DNA of 64,000 nucleotides from Albidovulum sp. (lineage in GTDB: Bacteria > Pseudomonadota > Alphaproteobacteria > Rhodobacterales > Rhodobacteraceae): NCBI GenBank assembly GCA_030837825.1, contig JAUQYB010000110.1:49528-113527 (forward strand), written 5' to 3'. Position 1 is the first letter of the stretch; every line of letters begins with the position of its first letter. The notes under the pieces are model-generated. The model saw nothing but the letters and a program-made list of their open reading frames with translations. It made no database searches and was not told the DNA's origin. Below are positions 1-9,316 of the stretch, in pieces. A program made the position numbers and the translations under genes.

Positions 1-447
1 CTTGATGATCGCGAAGTTGCCTTCCGGCTGGGCCGCCTTCACCTTTTCGGCGATGATCTTGCCGACGCCCTTGTTGTCGAAGGTCAGGTAGAAGGCGCGC
101 TCGTCCTCGATCAGGCGGTCATAGCCGAGAACCGGGATGCCTTCGGCCGCGGCCTTGTCGATCGCAGGGCCGATGGCGTCCTTGTCGACCGAAAGGATGA
201 CGAGCGCTTCGGCGCCCTGCGCGAGGAGCGCCTCGACATCGGTCAACTGCTTGGCCGCCGAGTTCTGCGCGTCGGCCGAGACATAGGTGCCGCCCGCCGC
301 CTCGATCGCGGCCTTCATCGCCGCCTCATCGGTCTTCCAGCGCTCTTCCTGGAAGTTCGACCAGCTCACGCCGATCGTCTGTGCCCATGCCGATGAGGCA
401 GAAAAACCGGCCGCCAGGGCGACGGCCGCCAGAATGGACTTGTGCAT
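1..447 (-). CDS. xylF: D-xylose ABC transporter, periplasmic substrate-binding protein (partial, C-terminus outside window)
   Basis: This is the first 149 codons of a periplasmic sugar-binding protein; the gene runs off the left edge. It starts ATG at 447 behind a strong GGGAGGAA ribosome-binding site. Residues 1-23 form a signal peptide ending in SSAWA, followed by the mature start QTIGVSWSNFQEERW. The motif series SADAQNSAAKQ, DVEALLAQGAEALVI and GIPVLGYDRLI is characteristic of the XylF branch of the periplasmic-binding-protein type 1 (sugar-binding) family, which feeds D-xylose to the XylGH ABC importer. The divergent neighbour is a ROK repressor with an operator-like palindrome, the usual xylose arrangement. 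Assignment to xylose rather than another pentose rests on sequence similarity recalled, not computed. Confidence 0.88.
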   Translation of the reverse strand, partial: MHKSILAAVALAAGFSASSAWAQTIGVSWSNFQEERWKTDEAAMKAAIEAAGGTYVSADAQNSAAKQLTDVEALLAQGAEALVILSVDKDAIGPAIDKAAAEGIPVLGYDRLIEDERAFYLTFDNKGVGKIIAEKVKAAQPEGNFAIIK

Positions 448-505
448 AAGTTCCTCCCGTTCGTGGGGCGTCCCGCCCGGATCGGCGGATTCGCCGATGC
501 AAAGG

Positions 506-534
506 AAACTGGCGCTAATAATTTCACTTGTCAA
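506..534 (-). promoter_or_regulatory. Candidate promoter of xylF
   Basis: On the minus strand there is a perfect TTGACA (529-534). It is followed after 17 nt by CAGTTT (506-511), about 59 nt upstream of the xylF start. The -35 is consensus but the -10 is weak, which fits a promoter that needs derepression or activation. The surrounding DNA is notably AT-rich for this genome. Confidence 0.4.
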
Positions 535-634
535 ATTAAAATTACGACAGCAAACTCGAGCTGCGCAAGAAAAATACTGAAAACATTGCCGCAAAGCGGA
601 GAAACGAGCGCATATATGCTGAATCGCGGATACT

Positions 635-651
635 TTAGTTAGGCTGACTAA
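635..651. promoter_or_regulatory. Operator-like palindrome, probable ROK repressor site
   Basis: TTAGTTAG-g-CTGACTAA is a 17-bp inverted repeat with 7 of 8 matching arm positions. It lies between divergent xylF and the ROK repressor gene, just upstream of the repressor start. TTAG/CTAA-type palindromes are typical of ROK-family (XylR/NagC-like) operators. Its position suggests that the repressor controls its own transcription and possibly xylF. Confidence 0.55.
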
Positions 652-670
652 GAAAATGAGGCATCGGAAG

Positions 671-1942
671 ATGGGCACCGTCCGCCGCATCGAATCACGG
701 GCGCAAGGTTGCGGCCCGCTGATCCCGTCGATCTCGGAAGCCGCGCGCCCGCTGCGCCAGCAGATCTTCGAACGGGTGCGGGCCGCCGGCTACATGCCGC
801 GTGTGCAGGTTGCGAGGGAACTGGGGGTAAGCCCCGCCTCCGTCACCACGCTGACCTCGGAACTGATCGACATGGGCCTGCTGGAAGAGGTGTCCGCCCA
901 GCGCGACCAGGGGGATGGCGGCCGCGGCCGGCCGGCCGTCGCGCTGGGCGTCCGGGCCGATGCGCGCCTTGTCGCGGGGATCAAGCTGTCGGACCGCGAA
1001 CATACGGCGGTCATCGTCGATTTTGCGGGCAATCTCATCGCCGATGAGGCGATTCCGCGCCAGCCCGGCGCGATGGAACTTGCCGATCTGGTTGACGTGA
1101 GCGCAACGCTCGTGGCCGGGCTCTGCTCCAAGGCGCAGATCGATGTCTCGCAGCTCAGCGCCATCGGACTTGGAGTGCCGGGGTTCGTCGATTCCGCGAC
1201 CGGCGTCGTCCACTGGTCTCCGGTTCTGGCGGGCCGCCATGTGCCGCTTGCGCGCGCGGCGGGCGAACGGCTCGGCCGACCCGTCCACATCGACAACGAT
1301 GCCAATCTCGTGACGCTGGCCGAGCTCTGGTTCGGCGCCGGCCGTGGCCTGTCGGATTTTGCCGTCGTGACCATCGAGCACGGGCTTGGCATGGGCTTCG
1401 TCATGAACCACCGCATCTATCGCGGCGGGCAGGGGCTCGGCATGGAGCTTGGCCACACCAAGGTTCAGCTTGACGGCGCGCTCTGCCGGTGCGGGCAGCG
1501 CGGTTGCCTCGAGGCCTATGTCGCCGACTACGCGCTGGTGCGCGAGGCGACAACCGCGCTCAACTGGACGAGCCGCGAGACGCAGTCGGTCAACATCCTG
1601 CTCGAAAGCCTGTTCGACCACGCCAAGGCAGGCAATGCCGCCGCGCGCTCGATCTTCCACCGCGCCGGGCGCTATCTTGCCCTTGGCCTCGCCAACGTGG
1701 TGAACCTCTTCGACCCCGAGCTTATCATCCTGTCGGGGGAGCGGATGCGGTATGACTATCTCTATGCCCACGAGACACTGGCAGAAATCAAGGCGCTCGC
1801 CCTCAACACCGGGCGACCGGAACCGCGGATCGAGATCCACGCCTGGGGCGATCTGCTCTGGGCGCATGGCGCGGCGGCGCTGGCGCTGTCGGAAGTGACG
1901 GAACGGCTCCTCAGCCCGTCGAGGGAGATCGCGGCGCAATGA
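671..1942 (+). CDS. xylR: ROK-family transcriptional repressor, probably XylR-type
   Basis: A 423-residue protein. An N-terminal winged helix-turn-helix (about residues 32-75, VARELGVSPASVTTLTSEL) is followed by a ROK sugar-kinase fold. The ROK zinc site is present: His262 in ELGHTK and Cys272, Cys274 and Cys279 in CRCGQRGCLE. It is expected to repress sugar-transport genes and release DNA on binding a sugar; divergence from xylF suggests xylose. ATG671 was chosen because GAGG lies 9 nt upstream. An in-frame ATG at 656 has no ribosome-binding site and sits directly against the operator palindrome. The last codon overlaps the next gene by ATGA, implying translational coupling. Confidence 0.85.
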   Translation: MGTVRRIESRAQGCGPLIPSISEAARPLRQQIFERVRAAGYMPRVQVARELGVSPASVTTLTSELIDMGLLEEVSAQRDQGDGGRGRPAVALGVRADARLVAGIKLSDREHTAVIVDFAGNLIADEAIPRQPGAMELADLVDVSATLVAGLCSKAQIDVSQLSAIGLGVPGFVDSATGVVHWSPVLAGRHVPLARAAGERLGRPVHIDNDANLVTLAELWFGAGRGLSDFAVVTIEHGLGMGFVMNHRIYRGGQGLGMELGHTKVQLDGALCRCGQRGCLEAYVADYALVREATTALNWTSRETQSVNILLESLFDHAKAGNAAARSIFHRAGRYLALGLANVVNLFDPELIILSGERMRYDYLYAHETLAEIKALALNTGRPEPRIEIHAWGDLLWAHGAAALALSEVTERLLSPSREIAAQ

Positions 1943-3462
1943 GGGCTGGCGTAATCCTTGCGGCAATTCTCGCCAATCCGGCCTTTGCGGAGCCTGTTTT
2001 CGTCGACCGCGCAGACGGGCTTCCCGTCCGGCACATCTATGCCGGCGGATGGGAGCATTTTGTCGGCGGCGGCGTTGCCGTCTTCGACTGCAACGCCGAT
2101 GGCCGGCCCGACATCTTCGCTGCAGGCGGCGAAAACCCCGCGCGTCTCTTCGTGAACGCAACCCGAGCGCCCGGCGCGCCGCTGACCTTCGCCGAGGGCG
2201 GGACACCGGACCTCGCGCATGTCACGGGCGCCTATCCGCTCGACATCGACGGGGATGGAAGGCTCGATCTCGCGGTGCTCAGGGTCGGGCACGACCTTCT
2301 CCTGCGGGGCGGGCCCGGCTGCACCTTCACCGATGCCTCGGACGCCTGGGGCTTTCATCCGCGCGACGCCTGGACCACCGCCTTCTCGGCGACATGGGAA
2401 AAGGGGCAGGAATTTCCCACCCTCGCCTTCGGTCACTACGTAGACCGCTCGAACCCCGATGGCCCATTCGAGGCCTGCGATACCTCGGACCTCTATCGCC
2501 CGGCCGGGCGCGGATACGGGACGGCCGAGGTCATCGCGCCGGGGTTTTGCGCGCTTTCCATGCTCGTCACCGACTGGCGGCGGACGGGCGAGCCCGAGCT
2601 TCGCATCTCGAACGACCGCCACTATTACGTGCGCGGCGGCTATGAGCAGATGTTCCGGCTCACCCCCTTGAAGGAGCGGGTGGAGGACTGGAAGCGCGTT
2701 TCCCTCTGGGGGATGGGGATCGCCAGCCAGGATCTGACCGGCGACGGGCTGCCTGAGGTCATGATGACCTCGATGGGCGATCAGCTCTTGCAGTTCAACA
2801 CCGGGACCGGGTTCATCAACGCCCCCTATTCCATCGGCAGCTATGCGCAGCGCCCGTTCACGGGCGACGATGGCCGCCCCTCCACCGGCTGGCACGCGGA
2901 ATTCGCCGATGTCGACAACGACGGGCGGATGGATCTGTTCATCGCCAAGGGCAACGTCGACCAGATGCCGTCGAACGCGATGCGCGACCCCAACAACCTC
3001 CTGATGCAACAACCCGATGGCACCTTCGCCGAAAGGGCCGATGTGGCCGGGGTCGACACCACGGACCGTTCGCGCGGCGCGGCGCTTGCCGATTTCGATG
3101 GCGACGGAAAGCTCGACCTTGTCGTGGTGAACCGTCGCGCACCGATGGAACTGTGGCAGAACGTGACCCTGGAAACGGGTCATTGGGCCGGAATAGAGCC
3201 GCAGATGGCCGGCAATACCCGGGCTATCGGCGCCTGGCTGGAACTGCGGGCGGGCGGCAGGATCACCGCGCGGGAAGTCACCGTCGGCGGCGGCCATGCC
3301 GGGGGTCAGGCCGGGCCTCTCCACTTCGGCCTCGGGTCCGCGACCCGGGCCGAGGTGCGGATGATCTGGCCGGACGGAACCACCTCGGACTGGACCGCCG
3401 TCCCGGTCGATTGCGTGACCAGGCTGCACCCGGACGGAACCGCGCTCCGCCTTTCGCCCTAG
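1939..3462 (+). CDS. Exported CRTAC1-family protein with FG-GAP repeats and an ASPIC/UnbV domain
   Basis: A 507-residue secreted protein. The signal peptide ends at NPAFA (about residue 17). Four calcium-binding-like D-x-[DN]-x-DG loops recur as beta-propeller repeats: DCNADGRPD, DIDGDGRLD, DVDNDGRMD and DFDGDGKLD. The C-terminus has the ASPIC/UnbV signature (IGAWLELRAGGRITAREV, then FGLGSATRAEVRMIWPDG). The family is named for human cartilage acidic protein 1; its bacterial function is not known. It overlaps the repressor gene by four bases, so the two are probably co-transcribed, which is an unexpected partnership. Its stop shares the tetranucleotide CTAG with the converging peroxidase gene. 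Confidence 0.82.
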   Translation: MRAGVILAAILANPAFAEPVFVDRADGLPVRHIYAGGWEHFVGGGVAVFDCNADGRPDIFAAGGENPARLFVNATRAPGAPLTFAEGGTPDLAHVTGAYPLDIDGDGRLDLAVLRVGHDLLLRGGPGCTFTDASDAWGFHPRDAWTTAFSATWEKGQEFPTLAFGHYVDRSNPDGPFEACDTSDLYRPAGRGYGTAEVIAPGFCALSMLVTDWRRTGEPELRISNDRHYYVRGGYEQMFRLTPLKERVEDWKRVSLWGMGIASQDLTGDGLPEVMMTSMGDQLLQFNTGTGFINAPYSIGSYAQRPFTGDDGRPSTGWHAEFADVDNDGRMDLFIAKGNVDQMPSNAMRDPNNLLMQQPDGTFAERADVAGVDTTDRSRGAALADFDGDGKLDLVVVNRRAPMELWQNVTLETGHWAGIEPQMAGNTRAIGAWLELRAGGRITAREVTVGGGHAGGQAGPLHFGLGSATRAEVRMIWPDGTTSDWTAVPVDCVTRLHPDGTALRLSP

Positions 3463-4769
3463 CGATCCACGGGCAGGCCGCTCGGGACCGCGTCGGGCAC
3501 ACCAAGGCGGCCCGCAAGCGCCACCGGGTCGCGCAACGCGTCGAGAAACGCGGAAAGTTGGGCGACTTCGGTCTCCGACACCGGCCGCCCCGCCAGCGCA
3601 GCGCGCTCGATCCCGGCCACCTCGTCAGGAGAGCCAAGGATCGCCCAGTCGGGTTTCGTCGCCGGGAGCACGGGCAGGACCGCCTGCGCGGGATCATAAC
3701 CGGAAAGGCCCGACGAAGGGTCGGCGTGGTGGCGGAGGAAGGCCGCAAGGTCGGACCATGCCCCGGCATGGCCCCAGGGCCCGGTCGCCGTCACGTTGCG
3801 CAACGACGGCGTCCGGAAGGCATAGGCATCCTCGGCACGGTTCGTGACCCGCATTCGGCCGACGTCGCGCGAATGGCTCTCGAACCGCTCGGCCTTTCCG
3901 GGGCCAAGTTGCGGCTCTCCCATCGCGTGAAAATCGTGGTCGGTCTGGAACTTGCCCGAATGGCAGGTCGAGCAGCCCGCCGCCCCGTAGAAAAGCCCCA
4001 TTCCCGCCTGCGCTTCGGGCAAGAGCGGTGGCCCACCCCGAAGCATCGCGTCGAAGGCGGAGTTGTCGGACCGCCATTCAAAGGCCACGAACGCAGCGAT
4101 GGCATTCGAGATGTCGGTGAAGGCGATGGCCCGGCCTGCGGCGATCTCGGGCCAGGCGGCATCGAACATCGCCCGGTACTCGGGAATCGCGGACACCCGC
4201 TTCGACAGAATGTCCCAGGCGCCGCCCGGTGCGGTGATGATGCCCTCGCGCACCGCCGTCGAGACGTCGTTTTCCTGATAGTGCCCCGCCATCTCGTCAG
4301 GCGAGAGCACCGGAAACATCGTCTGCGCCGACAGGATCGAAGCGAATCCCGCCACCATCTCGTCCTCGAGCGGCGTCCGCAGGCCGGACGGCCGTTCGGA
4401 GTCGGTATCGATCCGGCCATCGTGGAAGAGCGTTGTGAACTCCCCGGCACCGAGGTTGAAAAGGGCGGTGGCGTTGCGCGGAATGCGCTGCTCGGGCAGG
4501 TTGGCGGGATCGACCCGCCGATCGGGTCCAAGCCCGATCCCGCCTTCGCCAAGGCCGAGCGACAGCCCGTCCGAGGTGCCGAAGCGTGGGTGATGGCAGG
4601 TGGCGCAGGAGATGTTGCGGTTTCCCGACAGGATCGGGTCGTAGAAGAGAAGCTGGCCGAGCCTGACCTCTTCCATCCGCACCGGGCGATAGTCCGCGTC
4701 CGAGACCGGCACCGGCACCTCTGCCTGCGCCGCCCCCGCCGACAGCGCCACAATCGCCAAGAATCGCAC
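3459..4769 (-). CDS. Periplasmic di-haem cytochrome c peroxidase / MauG-family protein
   Basis: A 436-residue exported protein with a signal peptide ending at GAAQA. Two c-type haem motifs are visible: CATCH at residues 55-59 and CSTCH at 266-270. This is the two-domain layout of bacterial cytochrome c peroxidases and MauG/MbnH enzymes, which reduce peroxide or oxidise partner proteins. Start GTG4769 was chosen because AGGAGG lies a few bases upstream and the signal peptide begins there. At about 420 mature residues it is longer than classical CcpA (about 330), closer to the MauG-like set. Its 3' end overlaps the CRTAC1 gene, and such proteins often occur together, so the exported propeller may be a partner or substrate (inference). 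Confidence 0.82.
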   Translation of the reverse strand: MRFLAIVALSAGAAQAEVPVPVSDADYRPVRMEEVRLGQLLFYDPILSGNRNISCATCHHPRFGTSDGLSLGLGEGGIGLGPDRRVDPANLPEQRIPRNATALFNLGAGEFTTLFHDGRIDTDSERPSGLRTPLEDEMVAGFASILSAQTMFPVLSPDEMAGHYQENDVSTAVREGIITAPGGAWDILSKRVSAIPEYRAMFDAAWPEIAAGRAIAFTDISNAIAAFVAFEWRSDNSAFDAMLRGGPPLLPEAQAGMGLFYGAAGCSTCHSGKFQTDHDFHAMGEPQLGPGKAERFESHSRDVGRMRVTNRAEDAYAFRTPSLRNVTATGPWGHAGAWSDLAAFLRHHADPSSGLSGYDPAQAVLPVLPATKPDWAILGSPDEVAGIERAALAGRPVSETEVAQLSAFLDALRDPVALAGRLGVPDAVPSGLPVDR

Positions 4770-4916
4770 CGCAAGTCCTCCTTCCCCCGTGATAGCGCTC
4801 GCGGCACGTTGACGAAACACCGATGGGACACAGGCCCGTGCAATTTCGCAAGCCGGATTGCAGACGGCAATGCGGCGCGCGAACATGGCCCAACAGGATG
4901 GGCGGAGACTGCGGAC

Positions 4917-5756
4917 GTGGCGCCGGCGACCAACATCTTCAGACTGGCGCTCGCCATCTGGAACGCGATGGACCAGCGGCACATGGGCCTTCTGTCCGCC
5001 GGCGTCGCCTTCTACGCGATGTTCGCGATCTTTCCCGGCATGGCGGCGACCATCGCCATCTGGGGCCTTTTCGCCGACCCGGGGGTGATGCGCGACTACC
5101 TGGACCAGATCCACGGCGTCATTCCCGACGCCGCATTTGGCCTGATCGAGACGCAACTCGACGCGCTTCTCGCCGCCAGCGGCCGCGCGCTCGGCTGGAC
5201 GACGGCCGTCTCGATCGCTGTCGCGCTCTATTCGGTCCACAGTGCCGTGGCGGCACTTGTCAGCGGTCTGAATGCGATGCAGGCGCGGGCGCACCGCCCC
5301 GGCCTGATGCGCCTTCTGTGGTCGATCGTCCTGACCGCGGCAATCGTGACCCTTGTCCTGGCGGCGCTGGGCGTGGTCGTGATGGTGCCCCTCGTGCTGA
5401 ACTTCCTGCATATGGGCGAGGGCGGCGCCTTCATTCTCGTCTATCTGCCGTGGGTGGTGATGTTCGCCGTCCTGTTCGTCGTCCTCGGCCTGTTCTACCG
5501 CTGGGGGCCGACCTCCGAAAGCCGCCGCCTCCGGCAGTCCTGGCTGTCGCCCGGCGCGTTCATCGCAGCGCTCCTGTGGGTCGCGGCCTCCATCCTGTTT
5601 TCGGTCTATCTGGCGTATTTCGGCGCCTACAACCGTATCTACGGCTCCATCGGCGCGGTGATCGCGCTGCTCATGTGGCTCTATATCTCGGCTTATATCG
5701 TCCTCTTTGGCGCGATCCTGAACGAGGAACGTGCGCGGATCAGACGGTCTCAGTAG
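4917..5756 (+). CDS. YihY/virulence factor BrkB family inner-membrane protein
   Basis: A 279-residue integral membrane protein with about six hydrophobic segments. It carries the YihY/BrkB signatures GLLSAGVAFYAMFAIFPGMA near the N-terminus and FGAYNRIYGSIGAVIALLMWLYISAYI near the C-terminus. The family is conserved, but its transport or structural role is unsettled, and the old ribonuclease BN label is wrong for it. GTG4917 is the best start, with a GGAG element about 10 nt upstream; the reading frame is open further upstream only because it is a shadow of the peroxidase gene. The end overlaps the converging tamB gene by 7 bp. Confidence 0.82.
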   Translation: MAPATNIFRLALAIWNAMDQRHMGLLSAGVAFYAMFAIFPGMAATIAIWGLFADPGVMRDYLDQIHGVIPDAAFGLIETQLDALLAASGRALGWTTAVSIAVALYSVHSAVAALVSGLNAMQARAHRPGLMRLLWSIVLTAAIVTLVLAALGVVVMVPLVLNFLHMGEGGAFILVYLPWVVMFAVLFVVLGLFYRWGPTSESRRLRQSWLSPGAFIAALLWVAASILFSVYLAYFGAYNRIYGSIGAVIALLMWLYISAYIVLFGAILNEERARIRRSQ

Positions 5757-8700
5757 TCGCGTTCGTAGTAGATGCCGATGCCCGACGATCCGTCGGAGCC
5801 GAGCGTCCCGCGTGCCGTGACCCCCGGCCGGATATCGAGATTGAGGTTGATCTCGGTCTTGCCTTCCGCCCCCACGGTGACGTCGGTATAGACCTTTTCC
5901 GAAAGATATTTCCCCGCCCGCACGGCGGCCGATCCATCCTCGGCCGCGGTCACGTCGAGATCGTCGAGCCCGAAGGAACTGCGCAGCCGGCCAACGATCC
6001 CCTCGCCGCCGGTGCCGGCAAGCTGGGCCACCGCCGAGGCAAGCTGTGCGGCCTGAAGCGGTGAAAGGCTGGTCAGGCCGCGTCCGAACAGCAGTTGCGC
6101 CATCACCTCCTCTTCCGGCAGTTCCGGCGAGGAAAGGAAGTGAATCTCCGGTGCCGAAGCCTCCCCCTCGATCACGATGGTGACGGTGATCCCGTTGCTT
6201 TCGCTTTCCGCGGCAAAGCGGATGTAGGGCGTCAGCGCACCCTGAAGCTCGATCGTCCCCTCGTCGATGGTGAACCGCTTGCCCAGCAGGTCGAGCCGAC
6301 CGCGGATCAGGGTGAACCGGCCGGAGGGCACGATGTTGTCGGTCGTCCCGGTGAGGCGGAGCGCGCCGCCAAGCTCGGCATCCAGCCCGCGGCCGCGCAC
6401 GAAGATGCGTTCGGGCGCATTGATCGTCAGGTCGAGCCCGAAGGACGGCCCGCGCCGGTCTGCCTCGCCGGCCCCGCCGGCCCCGCCCGGTCCCCCTGCC
6501 AGCCCGGCGCGGACACGGGTCGCGTGCACGGCCGCCGGCTCGCCGACATGGGTGATCTCGCGCAGCACCGGGTCGGCGCCGAGCCCGGTCGAGGGCACGC
6601 GCACCTCGGTCCGGCCAAGGGTCACGGCGCCGGAGATCGTCGCCCCGCCCAGAAGCGGCCCGCTGACGCGGAGATTGCCGCTGACCGCGGTGTCGAACAG
6701 TTCCGGGTCGCGCAGCCGCGCCGCCGACAGACGGACCGACAGGTCGCCGTCATGGGGCGCGGCAAGTGCAACCGGGCCGGAAAGCGCAATCTCGCCGCCG
6801 CCGCGGACGGCCGCACTGCCCTGGACCGTTGCACGCCCGCCGGCAAGATCGGCGGCAACCCGCAGGCCTTCGAGTTCGATCCCGAAGGTGGGCGCGACGA
6901 GCCGGCCGCCCTCGAGCGCCACGCGGCCCGAAAGCGAGGACAGCGCCAGAGGACCCTCCAGCCTGAGGTCGAAGGAAACCGGCCCCTCGACGTTGCGGGG
7001 GGCGATGAAGGGATTGACGATGGCCGACTGGCCGCCGCCCGACACCGAAAGGCTGGCGGCAGAGAGATCGGGTGCCAGCGTGCCGGTGACGCGGGCATTC
7101 GTGGCGCCGGGCCCCTCGCCCGACAGGTCGACGGAATATCCGTCCGCAGTCTCGGTCACCGTTCCCGTCGCCGACAGCGGGCCTGGAAAGCCCGGCGCGA
7201 GGATGGCCATGTCGGCGAGCCGCGCGGAAACGTCGATCCGCCGCTGCGCGCCCTCCGTCCCGCCCTCGGCGGTAATGGCAAGCTGCGGATTGGTGAGGCT
7301 CAGCGTCTCGAGCCGGACTTTCCCCGCGCTTTCGTTCGCAGCCATGCTGAGTTTCACCGGCCCGGCGAGAAGCCGGTCAACCTCTGGCTGGCCGACACCC
7401 AATCCGCTGCCCGAGGCGTCGAGCGTCACGGTTCTCGCGTCACCCGCCTCGGTCAGGTGCGCCTCGCCTGTGAGGGTCCCGCGATAGCGCGGCCCGAGTG
7501 CCGAAAGGTCGGAGAAATCGAGCGTCGCGCGAAGGTCGGACGCGCCGGTGGCGAGCCGCCCCGAAGCGTTGGCGGTAAGCGTCGCGGCACTGACCGCAAG
7601 CTTCCGGATCGTGAGTCCCGCCGTGTCGCGCAGCGCCGAGAGGGCGATGCGGCTTTCACCGGCCAGGAGCCGGTCGATTTCCGGTTGATCCATCGTCAGG
7701 TCACGGCCGGTGACACTGGCCTCGACGTCGAAAAACCCCGAAAGCACCCCGGCGGACCCGGAGACGTCAAGTTCGCCAGCCCCGCCGAGCGACCGGCCCG
7801 CAAGCATGGAGAAGCGGCCAAGGTCGCTCACCGTCGCCGCGACGCGGCCGGAAAGGATCGCGCCGGCCTCGGGGTCGGTCAGCACCGCGCTGCCCTTGGC
7901 CTCATAGCCCTGTCCGGTCACGTCGAAGACCGGAAGGCGCAGCGGCTCGCCCTCCTGCCAGGAAAAGATCGCCCGGCCCCGCAGTTCGGGGCCAAGAGCT
8001 TCGGCGATGGCGGGGTCGGCCGGCTGAATGTCTGCTGCGACGAAGGTGACGGTGCCGCCGGCGCGCGCGGTGTCGACACCGCCCGAGCCGGCCCTGCCGA
8101 TGCGGCCCGACCCCGAAAGCGTCACCGACCCGATCGACAGGTCGGCCCGCCGATAGCCGCTCAATGCGCCTCCGAGCGTCCAGCCCTCGCCCTTCGCCCG
8201 GTCGTATCGCAGTTTCAGATCGCCCGACCGCACGAAGGTGCGCGGGCCGGGCAACGGAAGCAGCAGCTCGCCGCCGCCCGCATGGCCAAGCCGCACCGTC
8301 AGCGAGGCCTCGAGCGGCACGCCCTCCGGCGCGAGACTGAGCCGCCCCGACAGGTCGAGCCCCCTCGCATCGAGGTCGAGCCGCGTCAGGTCAAGCTGCC
8401 CGGACGGAAGACGGCGGCCCTCGGCCCGAAGCGCCACGTCGGGGCCGAAGAAGTCGCGGTAGTCGGGCAGAAGAAGCGGCGCGATGTCGCCGCGAAGATC
8501 GGCGGCGAAGCGCCGTTCCGGCGCGCCGCCGGACGAAGCCGCGGTCAGGACCGTGACCCGGCCCGACAGCCGCTTCACCCCATCGGTGGACAGCGCGACA
8601 TCGGTCGCGAAATCGTCGATCACCCCGTCGCCATGAACGGCGAGCTGGATCGACGGCCGCTCCGGAAGGTCGAGCAGGTTGGCGGTGATCCCGTCCGCCT

Positions 8701-9316
8701 CTTCGGCCAGCAGAAGATCCAGCGTCGCCTTGCGTGTGGCATTGGCATAGCTGCCCGTGAACGACAGCGTTCCGCGCGGGCCATCGGTGCGCTCGATCGC
8801 AAGCTCCGCCGTGCCCTCGCCGCCTTCGAGATGCATCCTGCCGTTCAGCGTGACGATGGCTGCCGCACCGAACAGGGCCTCGCCCAGCACCACGCGCTCG
8901 GCGTGAAGGGTGCCGATGTCTACCGACACGGGCAGTTCCGGCAGGCTGAAGCCGGACGCCTCGGCCGTCATTCCGGAAGTGGCGGGACTGCGCGGCAGGT
9001 CGATCTCGGCGGCGCTCATCTCGCTGATCTCGACCCGGCCCGACAAAAGCGCGGACCGGTTCCAGCCGATGGCGCCCTCTCGGATCGTGATCCAGATGCC
9101 CTGCGCGTCCGCTATGGTCAGTTCGTCAAAGGTCGCGCGGGAGGAAAGCGCACCACGGAAGCCCTCGATCCGCACCGTCCTGCCGATGCCGGAGAGATTG
9201 TCCTCGAGAAAGGCGGTGAGGAAATCGCGGTCGCGCTCGGTCACCGCCGCATCTTCCTGCGCAACGACAGGACCCGGCAGGAGGCAGAGCACGAGGGTCA
9301 GGAGAAACCGGCGCAT
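5750..9316 (-). CDS. tamB: Translocation and assembly module inner-membrane component TamB
   Basis: An 1188-residue protein with an N-terminal signal/anchor (MRRFLLTLVLCLLPGPVVAQ). A very long repetitive beta-rich body follows (recurring LDLSGRLSLAPEG-, ADLAGGRATVQG-type blocks), then a C-terminal DUF490/TamB domain (about residues 980-1188, with AQLLFGRGLTSLSPLQAAQLASA). TamB spans the periplasm as a hydrophobic groove. It works with TamA in outer-membrane protein insertion and, as an AsmA-like protein, in phospholipid transfer. Its ATG overlaps the tamA stop (TGATG), so the pair is translationally coupled. Confidence 0.92.
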   Translation of the reverse strand: MRRFLLTLVLCLLPGPVVAQEDAAVTERDRDFLTAFLEDNLSGIGRTVRIEGFRGALSSRATFDELTIADAQGIWITIREGAIGWNRSALLSGRVEISEMSAAEIDLPRSPATSGMTAEASGFSLPELPVSVDIGTLHAERVVLGEALFGAAAIVTLNGRMHLEGGEGTAELAIERTDGPRGTLSFTGSYANATRKATLDLLLAEEADGITANLLDLPERPSIQLAVHGDGVIDDFATDVALSTDGVKRLSGRVTVLTAASSGGAPERRFAADLRGDIAPLLLPDYRDFFGPDVALRAEGRRLPSGQLDLTRLDLDARGLDLSGRLSLAPEGVPLEASLTVRLGHAGGGELLLPLPGPRTFVRSGDLKLRYDRAKGEGWTLGGALSGYRRADLSIGSVTLSGSGRIGRAGSGGVDTARAGGTVTFVAADIQPADPAIAEALGPELRGRAIFSWQEGEPLRLPVFDVTGQGYEAKGSAVLTDPEAGAILSGRVAATVSDLGRFSMLAGRSLGGAGELDVSGSAGVLSGFFDVEASVTGRDLTMDQPEIDRLLAGESRIALSALRDTAGLTIRKLAVSAATLTANASGRLATGASDLRATLDFSDLSALGPRYRGTLTGEAHLTEAGDARTVTLDASGSGLGVGQPEVDRLLAGPVKLSMAANESAGKVRLETLSLTNPQLAITAEGGTEGAQRRIDVSARLADMAILAPGFPGPLSATGTVTETADGYSVDLSGEGPGATNARVTGTLAPDLSAASLSVSGGGQSAIVNPFIAPRNVEGPVSFDLRLEGPLALSSLSGRVALEGGRLVAPTFGIELEGLRVAADLAGGRATVQGSAAVRGGGEIALSGPVALAAPHDGDLSVRLSAARLRDPELFDTAVSGNLRVSGPLLGGATISGAVTLGRTEVRVPSTGLGADPVLREITHVGEPAAVHATRVRAGLAGGPGGAGGAGEADRRGPSFGLDLTINAPERIFVRGRGLDAELGGALRLTGTTDNIVPSGRFTLIRGRLDLLGKRFTIDEGTIELQGALTPYIRFAAESESNGITVTIVIEGEASAPEIHFLSSPELPEEEVMAQLLFGRGLTSLSPLQAAQLASAVAQLAGTGGEGIVGRLRSSFGLDDLDVTAAEDGSAAVRAGKYLSEKVYTDVTVGAEGKTEINLNLDIRPGVTARGTLGSDGSSGIGIYYERDY

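Noticed and set aside
3153..4916. N-terminal extension of the YihY-type protein to 867 residues
   Set aside because: The extra part is antisense to the di-haem peroxidase and CRTAC1 genes. The YihY homology begins at the GTG near 4917.
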